DNA of 64,000 nt from Shewanella sp. GD04112 (GTDB taxonomy: Bacteria > Pseudomonadota > Gammaproteobacteria > Enterobacterales > Shewanellaceae), in contig NZ_JAOEAL010000002.1 in the NCBI RefSeq assembly GCF_029835735.1, positions 1 to 64,000 on the forward strand, given 5' to 3'. The notes beneath the pieces were generated by a model. The model had not been told where the DNA came from and searched no databases. It saw only the letters and a list, made by a program, of their open reading frames with translations. Both the position numbers and the translations under genes were made by a program. This document shows positions 6,473 through 15,916 of this stretch, one piece after another (the stretch's first letter is position 1; every line of letters begins with the position of its first letter).

Positions 6473-9439
6473 ATGCCGCGTCGCTCGATTCTCTCGGCCA
6501 CTGAGCGAGACACCTTGCTTGCGCTGCCAGAAAGCCAGGATGACCTGATCCGCTACTACACCTTCAACGACTCCGACCTGTCGCTGATCCGCCAGCGGCG
6601 CGGCGACGCCAACCGCCTGGGCTTTGCGGTGCAGCTCTGCCTGCTGCGCTACCCCGGCTACGCACTGGGTACTGACAGTGAGCTGCCCGAGCCGGTCATC
6701 CAGTGGGTGGCCAAGCAAGTTCAGGCCGACCCGGCGAGCTGGGCGAAGTACGGCGAACGCGACGTGACTCGCCGCGAGCACGCCCAGGAACTGCGCACCT
6801 ACCTACAACTGGCCCCGTTCGGCCTGTCCGACTTCCGCGCCCTGGTGCGCGAGCTGACCGAGTTGGCCCAGCAGACCGATAAGGGTTTGCTGCTGGCCGG
6901 CCAGGCGCTGGAGAGTCTGCGGCAGAAGCGGCGCATCCTGCCGGCGCTGAGCGTGATTGACCGGGCCTGCTCGGAAGCCATTGCGCGGGCCAATCGCCGG
7001 GTCTACCGCGCCCTCGTCGAACCACTCACGGACTCGCATCGGGCCAAGCTGGACGAGCTGTTGAAGCTCAAGGCCGGCAGCAGCATCACCTGGTTGACCT
7101 GGTTGCGGCAGGCCCCACTAAAACCGAACTCCCGGCACATGCTCGAACACATCGAGCGGCTGAAGACATTTCAGCTGGTGGATTTGCCCGAAGCTCTGGG
7201 CCGGCACATCCACCAGAACCGCCTGCTCAAGCTGGCCCGCGAGGGTGGGCAGATGACGCCCAAAGACCTCGGTAAGTTTGAGCCGCAGCGGCGCTACGCG
7301 ACCCTGGCCGCCGTGGTGCTGGAGAGTACGGCGACCGTGATTGATGAGCTGGTCGATCTGCACGACCGCATCCTGGTCAAGCTGTTTAGCAGCGCCAAGA
7401 ACAAGCATCAGCAGCAGTTCCAGAAGCAAGGCAAGGCGATCAACGACAAGGTGCGCCTGTACTCCAAGATCGGCCAGGCCCTGCTGGAGGCCAAGGAAAG
7501 CGGCAGCGATCCCTACGCCGCCATCGAGGCGGTGATTCCCTGGGACGAGTTCACCGAGAGCGTCAGCGAGGCCGAGCTGCTGGCCCGGCCGGAGGGCTTC
7601 GACCATCTGCACCTGGTTGGCGAGAACTTCGCCACCCTGCGCCGCTATACGCCGGCCTTGTTGGAGGTGCTGGAACTGCGCGCCGCCCCGGCTGCGCAAG
7701 GCGTGCTGGCGGCCGTGCAGGCCCTGCGCGAGATGAACGCCGACAACCTGCGCAAGGTGCCGGCCGATGCGCCCACCGCCTTCATCAAGCCGCGCTGGAA
7801 GCCGCTAGTGATAACCCCGGAAGGCCTCGACCGGCGCTTTTACGAAATCTGCGCCCTGTCCGAGCTGAAGAACGCGCTGCGATCCGGCGACATCTGGGTC
7901 AAGGGCTCGCGGCAGTTCCGCGACTTTGACGACTACCTGCTGCCGGCAGAGAGGTTCGCCGCGCTCAAGCATGCGCAGGCTCTGCCCCTGGCGATCAACC
8001 CGAACAGCAACCAGTACCTGGAAGAGCGCTTGCAGCTGCTGGACGAGCAGCTGGCCACCGTCACCCGCCTGGCCAAGGACAACGAGCTGCCCGATGCCAT
8101 CCTCACCGAGTCGGGGCTGAAGATCACCCCACTGGATTCCGCGGTGCCCAATACCGCGCAGGCGCTGATCGACCAGACCAGCCAGTTGCTGCCGCGCATC
8201 AAGATCACCGAACTGCTGATGGACGTGGACGACTGGACGGGCTTCAGCCGCCACTTCACCCACCTGAAGGACGGTGCCGAGGCCAAAGACCGGACATTGC
8301 TGCTGTCAGCGATCCTGGGCGATGCGATCAACCTCGGGCTGACCAAGATGGCCGAGTCGAGCCCCGGCCTGACCTACGCCAAGCTATCCTGGCTGCAAGC
8401 CTGGCACATCCGAGACGAAACCTACTCGGCGGCCCTAGCCGAGCTGGTCAACCACCAGTACCGTCATACCTTCGCCGCTCACTGGGGCGACGGAACGACC
8501 TCTTCTTCCGATGGCCAGCGCTTCCGGGCGGGCGGTCGGGGTGAAAGCACCGGGCACGTCAACCCGAAGTACGGCAGCGAGCCGGGGCGGCTGTTCTACA
8601 CCCATATTTCCGACCAGTACGCACCGTTCAGCACCCGCGTGGTGAATGTCGGCGTGCGCGATTCCACCTATGTGCTTGACGGCTTGCTGTACCACGAGTC
8701 CGACCTACGGATTGAGGAGCACTACACCGACACGGCTGGCTTCACCGATCACGTCTTCGCCCTGATGCACCTGCTGGGCTTCCGCTTCGCACCGCGCATC
8801 CGCGACCTCGGCGAAACCAAGCTGTATGTTCCGAATAGCGTCCAGGACTACCCGACATTGCGCCCAATGGTTGGCGGCACCCTGAACATCAAGCATGTCC
8901 GCGCCCACTGGGACGACATCCTGCGCCTGGCCAGCTCGATCAAGCAGGGCACCGTCACTGCCTCGCTGATGCTGCGCAAGCTCGGCAGCTACCCGCGCCA
9001 GAACGGTCTGGCCGTGGCCTTGCGCGAACTGGGCCGGATTGAGCGCACACTGTTCATCCTCGACTGGCTGCAAAGCGTAGAGCTACGTCGCCGCGTGCAT
9101 GCCGGACTGAACAAGGGCGAGGCGCGCAACTCCCTGGCCAGGGCGGTGTTCTTCAACCGCCTCGGCGAAATCAGGGATCGGAGCTTCGAGCAGCAGCGCT
9201 ACCGGGCCAGCGGTCTCAACCTGGTGACGGCCGCCATCGTGCTGTGGAACACGGTGTACTTGGAACGCGCCACCCAGGCGATGAGCGAAGCGGGGAAGTC
9301 GGTGGATAGCGAGCTGCTGCAATACCTGTCGCCGCTGGGGTGGGAGCACATCAACCTGACCGGCGATTATGTCTGGCGGCAGAGCCGCAGGCTGGAGGAC
9401 GGGAAGTTTCGGCCGCTAAGGCTGCCCGGAAAACCTTAA
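6473..9439 (+). CDS. tnpA: Tn3-family transposase TnpA (Tn21 subgroup, transposon A)
   Basis: This 988-residue DDE transposase makes cointegrates by replicative transposition. It is full-length for the Tn21 subgroup, with MPRRSILSA at the start, an N-terminal IR-binding region and the conserved core DGLLYHESDLRIEEHYTDTAG and GLNKGEARNSLARAVFF. It differs at many positions from the second transposase at 34850-37822, especially in the N-terminal third, so the two are separate lineages and not a duplication. A 38-bp terminal repeat overlaps its stop codon. The high-GC codon use contrasts with the IS26 block. Confidence 0.93.
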   Translation: MPRRSILSATERDTLLALPESQDDLIRYYTFNDSDLSLIRQRRGDANRLGFAVQLCLLRYPGYALGTDSELPEPVIQWVAKQVQADPASWAKYGERDVTRREHAQELRTYLQLAPFGLSDFRALVRELTELAQQTDKGLLLAGQALESLRQKRRILPALSVIDRACSEAIARANRRVYRALVEPLTDSHRAKLDELLKLKAGSSITWLTWLRQAPLKPNSRHMLEHIERLKTFQLVDLPEALGRHIHQNRLLKLAREGGQMTPKDLGKFEPQRRYATLAAVVLESTATVIDELVDLHDRILVKLFSSAKNKHQQQFQKQGKAINDKVRLYSKIGQALLEAKESGSDPYAAIEAVIPWDEFTESVSEAELLARPEGFDHLHLVGENFATLRRYTPALLEVLELRAAPAAQGVLAAVQALREMNADNLRKVPADAPTAFIKPRWKPLVITPEGLDRRFYEICALSELKNALRSGDIWVKGSRQFRDFDDYLLPAERFAALKHAQALPLAINPNSNQYLEERLQLLDEQLATVTRLAKDNELPDAILTESGLKITPLDSAVPNTAQALIDQTSQLLPRIKITELLMDVDDWTGFSRHFTHLKDGAEAKDRTLLLSAILGDAINLGLTKMAESSPGLTYAKLSWLQAWHIRDETYSAALAELVNHQYRHTFAAHWGDGTTSSSDGQRFRAGGRGESTGHVNPKYGSEPGRLFYTHISDQYAPFSTRVVNVGVRDSTYVLDGLLYHESDLRIEEHYTDTAGFTDHVFALMHLLGFRFAPRIRDLGETKLYVPNSVQDYPTLRPMVGGTLNIKHVRAHWDDILRLASSIKQGTVTASLMLRKLGSYPRQNGLAVALRELGRIERTLFILDWLQSVELRRRVHAGLNKGEARNSLARAVFFNRLGEIRDRSFEQQRYRASGLNLVTAAIVLWNTVYLERATQAMSEAGKSVDSELLQYLSPLGWEHINLTGDYVWRQSRRLEDGKFRPLRLPGKP

Positions 9440-9472
9440 CGTACGATTTTTTCCGTTTTCTCTATTCGCCCC
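9435..9472. repeat. 38-bp terminal inverted repeat of transposon A
   Basis: Read inward it starts GGGGCGAATAGAGAAAACGG and continues with AAAAAATCGTACGTTAAG, the Tn501/Tn21-type 38-bp terminal repeat. It overlaps the tnpA stop region as usual. The opposite end of this transposon is not in the window. Confidence 0.8.
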
Positions 9473-9500
9473 TTTGTTGAGATATGACCCGCTCCCCGGA

Positions 9501-9704
9501 TCATGGCTTGGCCTTCTTCGCGACCCTGGCTACTGCACGGGCCGCCTTGAGGCACTCATCGAACACTTTCCCCTTTGCGAAGCTGGGTGTTCGGTCGAAA
9601 AAGAAGGTGGCTTCTTTCACCCCCAGCGAGACCGCATGAGGGGGAAATTCCTCCTTCTCCAGCGTTGCCTTGATGTGCTTGGCAATGAACTCGCGTGGGT
9701 GCAT
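9501..9704 (-). CDS. small basic hypothetical protein
   Basis: A 67-residue protein beginning MHPREFIAKHIKATLEKEEF and ending in a lysine/alanine-rich helix (KAARAVARVAKKAKP). The start is well supported by GGAGG nine bases upstream. I do not recognise a family. The tail could bind nucleic acid. It lies just outside the transposon A terminal repeat, so it belongs to an older backbone or element that the transposon entered. No partner gene remains beside it. Confidence 0.55.
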   Translation of the reverse strand: MHPREFIAKHIKATLEKEEFPPHAVSLGVKEATFFFDRTPSFAKGKVFDECLKAARAVARVAKKAKP

Positions 9705-10732
9705 GGATGCCTCCGTTCTTCCAGAAACTGGTCTCATCACACAAACGACAGGCAATAGGAGTCCGTGACCCGCTGTCGGGCCGCTATCGCTTGTGGGATA
9801 AAGGCCCCGTTGACGGGGCCAGGAGAGAGCTGTAACCACATGCATTGCACCTGTGGTGGTGGCTTGAGCACTTCACAGTGAGTCAGCCGTTCTTGCTGTC
9901 GGTACCGGTGCGCCCTCACGGGCAGACCTACCATTCGAAACGGTCGCCTCTCGGCGAGGGCCTGGGTGGCGCTTCACAGCGGGACCAGGCATCCGCTTAA
10001 CCCTGCGGTGGGAGATGTGATCACCTCCTTGGGGTGGTCATATCGGTTGGTTGTGGTGGCCGGGTCTGACACCGGCCGAGGTCTAGGGGGCATCCCTACG
10101 AATGCCGGTTGGCGCAAAGACCTTCCCATTCACCACAACCGTGGATTGCATTGGTCTCCGGGTCTCTCGTGCGGTACCCCATGGGCCTTGGCTCACCTGC
10201 AATGCAATCCCGGTTGTGTCCCGGCCTTTCACCGGGTGGGTGGCTGGGGAGTCAGACCCGCCACTCGCTGTGTTCGCTATCACTTCAACTGTGCTGTCTT
10301 TCCAGCTGTCAGCCGGTCACTGCCTTAATTTCCATTCACCTTGGTCGGCATGCATTCCAGCCTTGCCAAGGGAGAGCGGGGAGGTTAGTCAGCCCGGTTG
10401 CCGGTGTTATTTCCCCAAGCGGTTTGTTGCCACCGCTGCCAGTGTTGTGCTGGTCCTCCGGCTGGGGTTGTCCATCGTGCGAAATCAATTTGCTAACTAT
10501 TGGTTAGCATATGCTTGGTTTGCTTTAAGTCAACACCCAAAAGTTAGTTTTTCAATTTTTTAATTCAGGGTCAGTTGGTGCAAGCTGTGGTGACGCAAAG
10601 GAAGGGGTAATTTTCGGATCATTGCCCTGCCGCCCGTTGCTCCGAACCACTGGGAGCTGGACCCCAACGATCTCGGGTGTGACGATGGACCTGTACTGAG
10701 GGGGCTGTGGGTCGTACCCCGATTCGCATGAG
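9705..10732. other. about 1 kb without a recognisable gene
   Basis: GC-rich stretch with several overlapping ORFs of 60-150 codons, none with a convincing start, domain or homologous look. A small dyad GCTAAC-TATTG-GTTAGC lies at 10492-10508, where the composition turns AT-rich. The segment separates the transposon A terminal repeat from the mph(A) operon and is probably a residue of the plasmid from which one of them came. Confidence 0.5.
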
Positions 10733-10766
10733 GATTGAATATAACCGACGTGACTGTTATATTTAG
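10733..10766 (+). promoter_or_regulatory. mph(A) promoter and MphR operator
   Basis: TTGAAT (10735-10740), a 17-bp spacer and TATATT (10758-10763) form a good sigma-70 promoter inside the sequence known as the MphR(A) operator. MphR binds here and releases when macrolide is present. As I recall the reference operator it has TACATT at the -10, so TATATT would be one step closer to consensus. Confidence 0.75.
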
Positions 10767-10800
10767 GTGGCTAAACCCGTCAAGCCCTCAGGAGTGAATC

Positions 10801-11706
10801 ATGACCGTAGTCACGACCGCCGATACCTTCCAACTGTACGCACTTGCAGCCCGACATGGGCTCAAGCTCCATGGCCCGCTGACTGTCAATGAGCTTGGGC
10901 TCGACTATAGGATCGTGATCGCCACCGTCGACGATGGACGTCGGTGGGTGCTGCGCATCCCGCGCCGAGCCGAGGTAAGCGCGAAGGTCGAACCAGAGGC
11001 GCGGGTGCTGGCAATGCTCAAGAATCGCCTGCCGTTCGCGGTGCCGGACTGGCGCGTGGCCAACGCCGAGCTCGTTGCCTATCCCATGCTCGAAGACTCG
11101 ACTGCGATGGTCATCCAGCCTGGTTCGTCCACGCCCGACTGGGTCGTGCCGCAGGACTCGGAGGTCTTCGCGGAGAGCTTCGCGACCGCGCTCGCCGCCC
11201 TGCATGCCGTCCCCATTTCCGCCGCCGTGGATGCGGGGATGCTCATCCGTACACCGACGCAGGCCCGTCAGAAGGTGGCCGACGACGTTGACCGCGTCCG
11301 ACGCGAGTTCGTGGTGAACGACAAGCGCCTCCACCGGTGGCAGCGCTGGCTCGACGACGATTCGTCGTGGCCAGATTTCTCCGTGGTGGTGCATGGCGAT
11401 CTCTACGTGGGCCATGTGCTCATCGACAACACGGAGCGCGTCAGCGGGATGATCGACTGGAGCGAGGCCCGCGTTGATGACCCTGCCATCGACATGGCCG
11501 CGCACCTTATGGTCTTTGGTGAAGAGGGGCTCGCGAAGCTCCTCCTCACGTATGAAGCGGCCGGTGGCCGGGTGTGGCCGCGGCTCGCCCACCACATCGC
11601 GGAGCGCCTTGCGTTCGGGGCGGTCACCTACGCACTCTTCGCCCTCGACTCGGGTAACGAAGAGTACCTCGCTGCGGCGAAGGCGCAGCTCGCCGCAGCG
11701 GAATGA
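10801..11706 (+). CDS. mph(A): macrolide 2'-phosphotransferase Mph(A)
   Basis: This 301-residue cytoplasmic phosphotransferase inactivates erythromycin, azithromycin and related 14/15-membered macrolides by 2'-phosphorylation. The APH signature is VVVHGDLYVGHVLID (about residues 196-210), followed by SGMIDWSEARVDDPAIDMAAH. GGAG lies eight bases before the ATG. It opens a three-gene operon with mrx and mphR, overlapping mrx at ATGA. The high GC and sequence differ strongly from mph(E), so the plasmid carries two independently acquired enzymes of the same class. Confidence 0.98.
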   Translation: MTVVTTADTFQLYALAARHGLKLHGPLTVNELGLDYRIVIATVDDGRRWVLRIPRRAEVSAKVEPEARVLAMLKNRLPFAVPDWRVANAELVAYPMLEDSTAMVIQPGSSTPDWVVPQDSEVFAESFATALAALHAVPISAAVDAGMLIRTPTQARQKVADDVDRVRREFVVNDKRLHRWQRWLDDDSSWPDFSVVVHGDLYVGHVLIDNTERVSGMIDWSEARVDDPAIDMAAHLMVFGEEGLAKLLLTYEAAGGRVWPRLAHHIAERLAFGAVTYALFALDSGNEEYLAAAKAQLAAAE

Positions 11707-12941
11707 GCGAACGTCGATATAGCCCGCTCGCGACGCTGTTCGCGGCGACCTTTCTCTTCCGGATCGGCAACGCGGTGGCGGCCCTCGCGCTTCCATGGTT
11801 CGTCCTGTCTCATACAAAGAGCGCGGCCTGGGCGGGCGCCACGGCCGCTAGCAGCGTCATCGCGACCATCATCGGCGCGTGGGTTGGTGGTGGCCTCGTC
11901 GATCGGTTCGGGCGCGCGCCCGTCGCATTGATCTCGGGTGTGGTGGGCGGCGTGGCCATGGCGAGCATCCCACTGCTCGATGCCGTTGGCGCCCTCTCGA
12001 ACACTGGGCTGATCGCTTGCGTGGTGCTCGGTGCCGCGTTCGACGCACCCGGTATGGCCGCGCAGGACAGTGAGCTGCCCAAACTCGGCCACGTCGCCGG
12101 GCTCTCCGTTGAGCGCGTCTCGTCACTGAAAGCGGTGATCGGGAACGTCGCGATTCTAGGTGGCCCGGCCCTTGGGGGGGCCGCAATCGGCCTGCTTGGC
12201 GCTGCGCCAACGCTCGGGCTGACGGCGTTCTGCTCCGTCCTTGCAGGTCTGCTCGGCGCGTGGGTGCTTCCCGCGCGTGCCGCTCGGACGATGACCACGA
12301 CGGCGACTCTCTCCATGCGCGCCGGCGTCGCTTTTCTCTGGAGCGAACCCCTGCTGCGCCCTCTCTTTGGTATAGTGATGATCTTCGTGGGCATCGTTGG
12401 CGCCAACGGCAGCGTCATCATGCCTGCGCTGTTTGTAGATGCAGGACGCCAAGTAGCAGAGCTCGGGCTGTTCTCCTCAATGATGGGGGCTGGTGGTCTC
12501 CTTGGCATTGCCATTCATGCGTCGGTCGGCGCCCGGATATCAGCGCAGAACTGGCTGGCGGTGGCATTTTGTGGCTCTGCGGTGGGCTCGCTTCTGCTTT
12601 CACAGTTGCCAGGCGTGCCGGTGCTGATGTTGTTGGGCGCGCTCGTGGGACTGCTGACCGGCTCAGTCTCTCCCATTCTCAACGCTGCCATCTACAACCG
12701 CACGCCGCCAGAACTTCTCGGCCGGGTACTCGGCACGGTCTCGGCGGTGATGCTGTCAGCCTCGCCCATGGTTATGCTTGCGGCCGGCGCGTTTGTCGAC
12801 CTTGCTGGTCCGCTCCCTGGCCTCGTTGTATCGGCCGTGTTTGCGGGGCTCGTGGCTCTACTCTCGCTCCGTCTTCAATTTGCTACAATGGCGGCGGCAG
12901 CCACAGCCTCCGCCCCAACCCATACAGAAGGTGAACACTGA
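11703..12941 (+). CDS. mrx(A): Mrx(A), MFS-type membrane protein of the mph(A) operon
   Basis: This 412-residue integral membrane protein has about 12 hydrophobic segments and major-facilitator features such as DRFGRAPVALISG after the second helix. It is needed for high-level Mph(A) resistance in the characterised operon, though transport of macrolides by it is not well established. The start overlaps the mph(A) stop by four bases (ATGA), and its own stop overlaps the mphR start (TGATG), indicating translational coupling of the three genes. Confidence 0.96.
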   Translation: MSERRYSPLATLFAATFLFRIGNAVAALALPWFVLSHTKSAAWAGATAASSVIATIIGAWVGGGLVDRFGRAPVALISGVVGGVAMASIPLLDAVGALSNTGLIACVVLGAAFDAPGMAAQDSELPKLGHVAGLSVERVSSLKAVIGNVAILGGPALGGAAIGLLGAAPTLGLTAFCSVLAGLLGAWVLPARAARTMTTTATLSMRAGVAFLWSEPLLRPLFGIVMIFVGIVGANGSVIMPALFVDAGRQVAELGLFSSMMGAGGLLGIAIHASVGARISAQNWLAVAFCGSAVGSLLLSQLPGVPVLMLLGALVGLLTGSVSPILNAAIYNRTPPELLGRVLGTVSAVMLSASPMVMLAAGAFVDLAGPLPGLVVSAVFAGLVALLSLRLQFATMAAAATASAPTHTEGEH

Positions 12942-13525
12942 TGCCCCGCCCCAAGCTCAAGTCCGATGACGAGGTACTCGAGGCCGCCACCGTAGTGCTG
13001 AAGCGTTGCGGTCCCATAGAGTTCACGCTCAGCGGAGTAGCAAAGGAGGTGGGGCTCTCCCGCGCAGCGTTAATCCAGCGCTTCACCAACCGCGATACGC
13101 TGCTGGTGAGGATGATGGAGCGCGGCGTCGAGCAGGTGCGGCATTACCTGAATGCGATACCGATAGGCGCAGGGCCGCAAGGGCTCTGGGAATTTTTGCA
13201 GGTGCTCGTTCGGAGCATGAACACTCGCAACGACTTCTCGGTGAACTATCTCATCTCCTGGTACGAGCTCCAGGTGCCGGAGCTACGCACGCTTGCGATC
13301 CAGCGGAACCGCGCGGTGGTGGAGGGGATCCGCAAGCGACTGCCCCCAGGTGCTCCTGCGGCAGCTGAGTTGCTCCTGCACTCGGTCATCGCTGGCGCGA
13401 CGATGCAGTGGGCCGTCGATCCGGATGGTGAGCTAGCTGATCATGTGCTGGCTCAGATCGCTGCCATCCTGTGTTTAATGTTTCCCGAACACGACGATTT
13501 CCAACTCCTCCAGGCACATGCGTAA
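12941..13525 (+). CDS. mphR(A): MphR(A), macrolide-responsive TetR-family repressor
   Basis: This 194-residue TetR-family repressor has an N-terminal helix-turn-helix (FTLSGVAKEVGLSRAALIQRF, about residues 27-47) and a C-terminal ligand pocket. It represses the operon from the site upstream of mph(A) and is released by macrolide binding. It is the last gene of the operon and length is normal. The autoregulatory loop appears complete because gene and operator are both present. Confidence 0.96.
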   Translation: MPRPKLKSDDEVLEAATVVLKRCGPIEFTLSGVAKEVGLSRAALIQRFTNRDTLLVRMMERGVEQVRHYLNAIPIGAGPQGLWEFLQVLVRSMNTRNDFSVNYLISWYELQVPELRTLAIQRNRAVVEGIRKRLPPGAPAAAELLLHSVIAGATMQWAVDPDGELADHVLAQIAAILCLMFPEHDDFQLLQAHA

Positions 13526-13963
13526 ACGGAGGTGTGCAGAGTCCCTGCGGCAGGCGACGAACACGACCGTCGTCGATTAGTACCGGTACGGTCGGTGGTA
13601 TCGAAGTCTTGATCACCACTCAGGTCTACGGCTTACAAATGGTGACCATCCCGATACTTGCGTCAGAGCACCGGGCCGATTCTTTGACAGTGAATCACTC
13701 CCGTAAGGTTGTGCCGGTGTGGGTGTCCCGGGTCGAGACGATACTCCGCCAATGCGCCCAGCAAACAACCTGGCCATCGCAGGTGGTGGGGAGCGGTGTG
13801 GCGGATGAGTTGGACAAGTTGGTGTAGCAGCACGAGCACGGCGAGATAACATCGCAGGAGTTCGACATGCTCAAGAGACAGCTGATTGCGAATCGCGATG
13901 CAGATTCATAACCCGATTGCGGGTTGGCTTCACTCCACCATCACCGAGCAGACTAGCACGGCG
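13526..13963. other. segment between mphR(A) and IS6100, no gene called
   Basis: GC-rich stretch that normally accompanies mphR(A) up to IS6100. The frames are short and unrecognised. Phrases such as KTRGDNIAGVRHAQETADCESRCRFITRL can be read only through stops. It may be a remnant of an actinobacterial insertion sequence, but I cannot support that. Confidence 0.4.
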
Positions 13964-14843
13964 GGCTCTGTTGCAAAGATTGGCGGCAGTCAGAGGTAGG
14001 CTGTCGCTCTGCGCCGATCAGGCGGCTGCTGCGAAATGGTGGTTGAGCATGCCCATGGCCTCCGTCAGCGCCGAGGGCCCAATGCCAAAAGCTCTCTCCA
14101 CAAGGCGCACCTCGCCCCTGATGCCGGGCTGCAGGCACCAGGGGCGAGCCTGTCCTTTGCGCAGGGCTCGCATGACTTCGAATCCCTTGATCGTGGCATA
14201 GGCCGTGGGGATCGATTTGAAACCGCGCACCGGCTTGATCAGTATCTTGAGCTTTCCGTGATCGGCCTCGATCACGTTATTGAGATACTTCACCTGCCGG
14301 TGGGCCGTCTCCCGGTCCAGCTTTCCTTCGCGCTTCAATTCGGTGATCGCTGCACCATAGCTCGGCGCTTTGTCGGTATTGAGCGTGGCAGGCTTTTCCC
14401 AGTGCTTCAGGCCTCGCAGGGCCTTGCCCAGGAACCGCTTCGCTGCCTTGGCGCTGCGGGTCGGCGACAGGTAGAAATCGATCGTGTCGCCCCGCTTGTC
14501 GACTGCCCGGTACAGGTAGGTCCACTTGCCCCGCACCTTGACGTAGGTTTCATCCAGGCGCCAGCTCGGATCAAAGCCACGCCGCCAGAACCAGCGCAGC
14601 CGCTTCTCCATCTCCGGGGCGTAGCACTGGACCCAGCGATAGATCGTCGTATGGTCGACCGAAATGCCGCGTTCCGCCAGCATTTCCTCAAGGTCGCGAT
14701 AGCTGATCGGATAGCGACAATACCAGCGCACCGCCCACAGGATCACATCACCCTGGAAATGGCGCCACTTGAAATCCGTCATCGTTCCGTCCGTCCAATC
14801 TCCGCCAAGCATGCTCAAGCTTCACGATTTTTGCAACAGAGCC
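13964..14843 (-). mobile_element. IS6100, complete (880 bp)
   Basis: Exactly 880 bp between GGCTCTGTTGCAAA (13964) and TTTGCAACAGAGCC (ending 14843). It is an IS6-family relative of IS26 and the standard boundary of the mph(A) unit and of In4-type integrons. The flanking octamers GCACGGCG and CACACGAG differ, so no target duplication is preserved. Confidence 0.96.
14018..14812 (-). CDS. tnpA: IS6100 transposase
   Basis: This 264-residue IS6-family DDE transposase has the core motifs WRLDETYVKVRGKW, TLNTDKAPSYGAA and EADHGKLKI. It is related to the IS26 enzyme but has a longer C-terminal extension (RLVERAFGIGPSALTEAMG). A start ten codons further in, at MTDFKWRHF, is also possible. The gene looks intact. 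Confidence 0.94.
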   Translation of the reverse strand: MLGGDWTDGTMTDFKWRHFQGDVILWAVRWYCRYPISYRDLEEMLAERGISVDHTTIYRWVQCYAPEMEKRLRWFWRRGFDPSWRLDETYVKVRGKWTYLYRAVDKRGDTIDFYLSPTRSAKAAKRFLGKALRGLKHWEKPATLNTDKAPSYGAAITELKREGKLDRETAHRQVKYLNNVIEADHGKLKILIKPVRGFKSIPTAYATIKGFEVMRALRKGQARPWCLQPGIRGEVRLVERAFGIGPSALTEAMGMLNHHFAAAA

Positions 14844-14966
14844 CACACGAGTATTGAGCATAGTCGAGATTGGTGCAGATCACTTCTGATATTGAACTGT
14901 CAGGAGCTGGCTGCACAACAGCCATTACGCCCAATCAACTGGTGCAGTCGTCTTCTGAAAATGACA
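14844..14966. repeat. 123-bp integron IRt fragment
   Basis: The segment ends in GTGCAGTCGTCTTCTGAAAATGACA (14942-14966), the Tn402-type IRt, and is exactly the 123-bp piece that lies beside IS6100 in In4-like integrons. It marks the 3' end of the class 1 integron whose other end (IRi) is at 34162-34186. Confidence 0.88.
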
Positions 14967-15288
14967 TTTGGTATCTCTCATAAACGGATGTTTTTGAGAG
15001 AACTATCTTCGGCCTTCACACGCACGAAAGGCGGCGAAGCTCCGCCGTTAATCCGTCCGCCGGAGATCTCGCCCAGGCAGGCTGAAGGCCGAGCAAGCCT
15101 GACAGGCCCGAAAAGCCCGGCACGGGCGTCGGCGGCGATGACGGCGGCGGCATTATCCAGGGTTGATGATGGAAGTGGAGGATATCGACAACCTCTCGCG
15201 CAACCAAGACATCGCGGTCGGACTGCAAGTGATCTTGAAGCCACGGGCCCGTCCCACCCCGACATGGACCTCGATGCCCGAACGGACG
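14967..15288. other. 3'-conserved-segment tail beyond orf5
   Basis: Sequence of the class 1 integron 3'-CS downstream of orf5, where a partial orf6 normally lies. I see no intact coding region. It ends abruptly at the IRt fragment, as in In4-type structures. Confidence 0.6.
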
Positions 15289-15789
15289 TTAGATTTCGAG
15301 TTCTAGGCGTTCTGCGATGAAGGTTGGATCCCAGCCGGGATTGAAAGTGTCGACGTGGGTGAATCCGAGCCGCTCGTATAGGCCACGCAGGTTCGGGTGG
15401 CAGTCGAGCCGCAGCTTGGCGCACCCCTGCGTTCGCGCGGCATGGCGGCAAGCCTCGATCAGCGCGGAGCTGACACCCCGGCCCGCATGTGTCCGTCGCA
15501 CCGCGAGCTTGTGCAGATATGCGGCCTCCCCCTTGAGGGCGTCGGGCCAGAACTCGGGATCCTCGGCCGACAAGGTGCAACAGCCGACGATGCCGTCGCT
15601 GCAACTCGCGACTAGGAGCTCGGATCTCAGGACGAAGGTCTCCGCGAATGTCCGGTCGATCCGCGCGACGTCCCAGGCGGGCGTTCCCTTGGCGGACATC
15701 CACGCCGCAGCGTCGTGCATCAGCCGCACAACCTCGTCGATATCACCCGAGCAGGCGACCCGAACGTTCGGAGGCTCCTCGCTGTCCAT
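15289..15789 (-). CDS. GNAT-family acetyltransferase (3'-CS orf5)
   Basis: This 166-residue protein with a GNAT fold is the orf5 product of class 1 integron 3'-conserved segments. The acetyl-CoA-binding motif reads LAVRRTHAGRGVSSALIEACRH (about residues 94-115), followed by LYERLGFTHVDTF. Its substrate is unknown and no resistance phenotype is established. It lies downstream of sul1 on the same strand. Only this copy of the 3'-CS retains orf5. The other two sul1 copies are joined directly to ISCR1. Confidence 0.92.
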   Translation of the reverse strand: MDSEEPPNVRVACSGDIDEVVRLMHDAAAWMSAKGTPAWDVARIDRTFAETFVLRSELLVASCSDGIVGCCTLSAEDPEFWPDALKGEAAYLHKLAVRRTHAGRGVSSALIEACRHAARTQGCAKLRLDCHPNLRGLYERLGFTHVDTFNPGWDPTFIAERLELEI

Positions 15790-15916
15790 TCGCTCCCCTG
15801 GCGCGGTATGAACCGCCGCCTCATAGTGCAGTTTGATCCTGACGAGCCCAGCATGTCTGCGCCCACCTTCGCGGAACCTGACCAGGGTCCGCTAGCGGGC
15901 GGCCGGAAGGTGAATG

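Noticed and set aside
6014..9349. Long antisense frames within tnpR/tnpA of transposon A
   Set aside because: They mirror high-GC coding sequence of the transposase. No start signals or homologous look.
10102..10563. Open frames of 130-150 codons between transposon A and mph(A)
   Set aside because: They overlap each other in different frames, lack ribosome-binding sites and have no recognisable domain, so they look like GC-rich chance frames.
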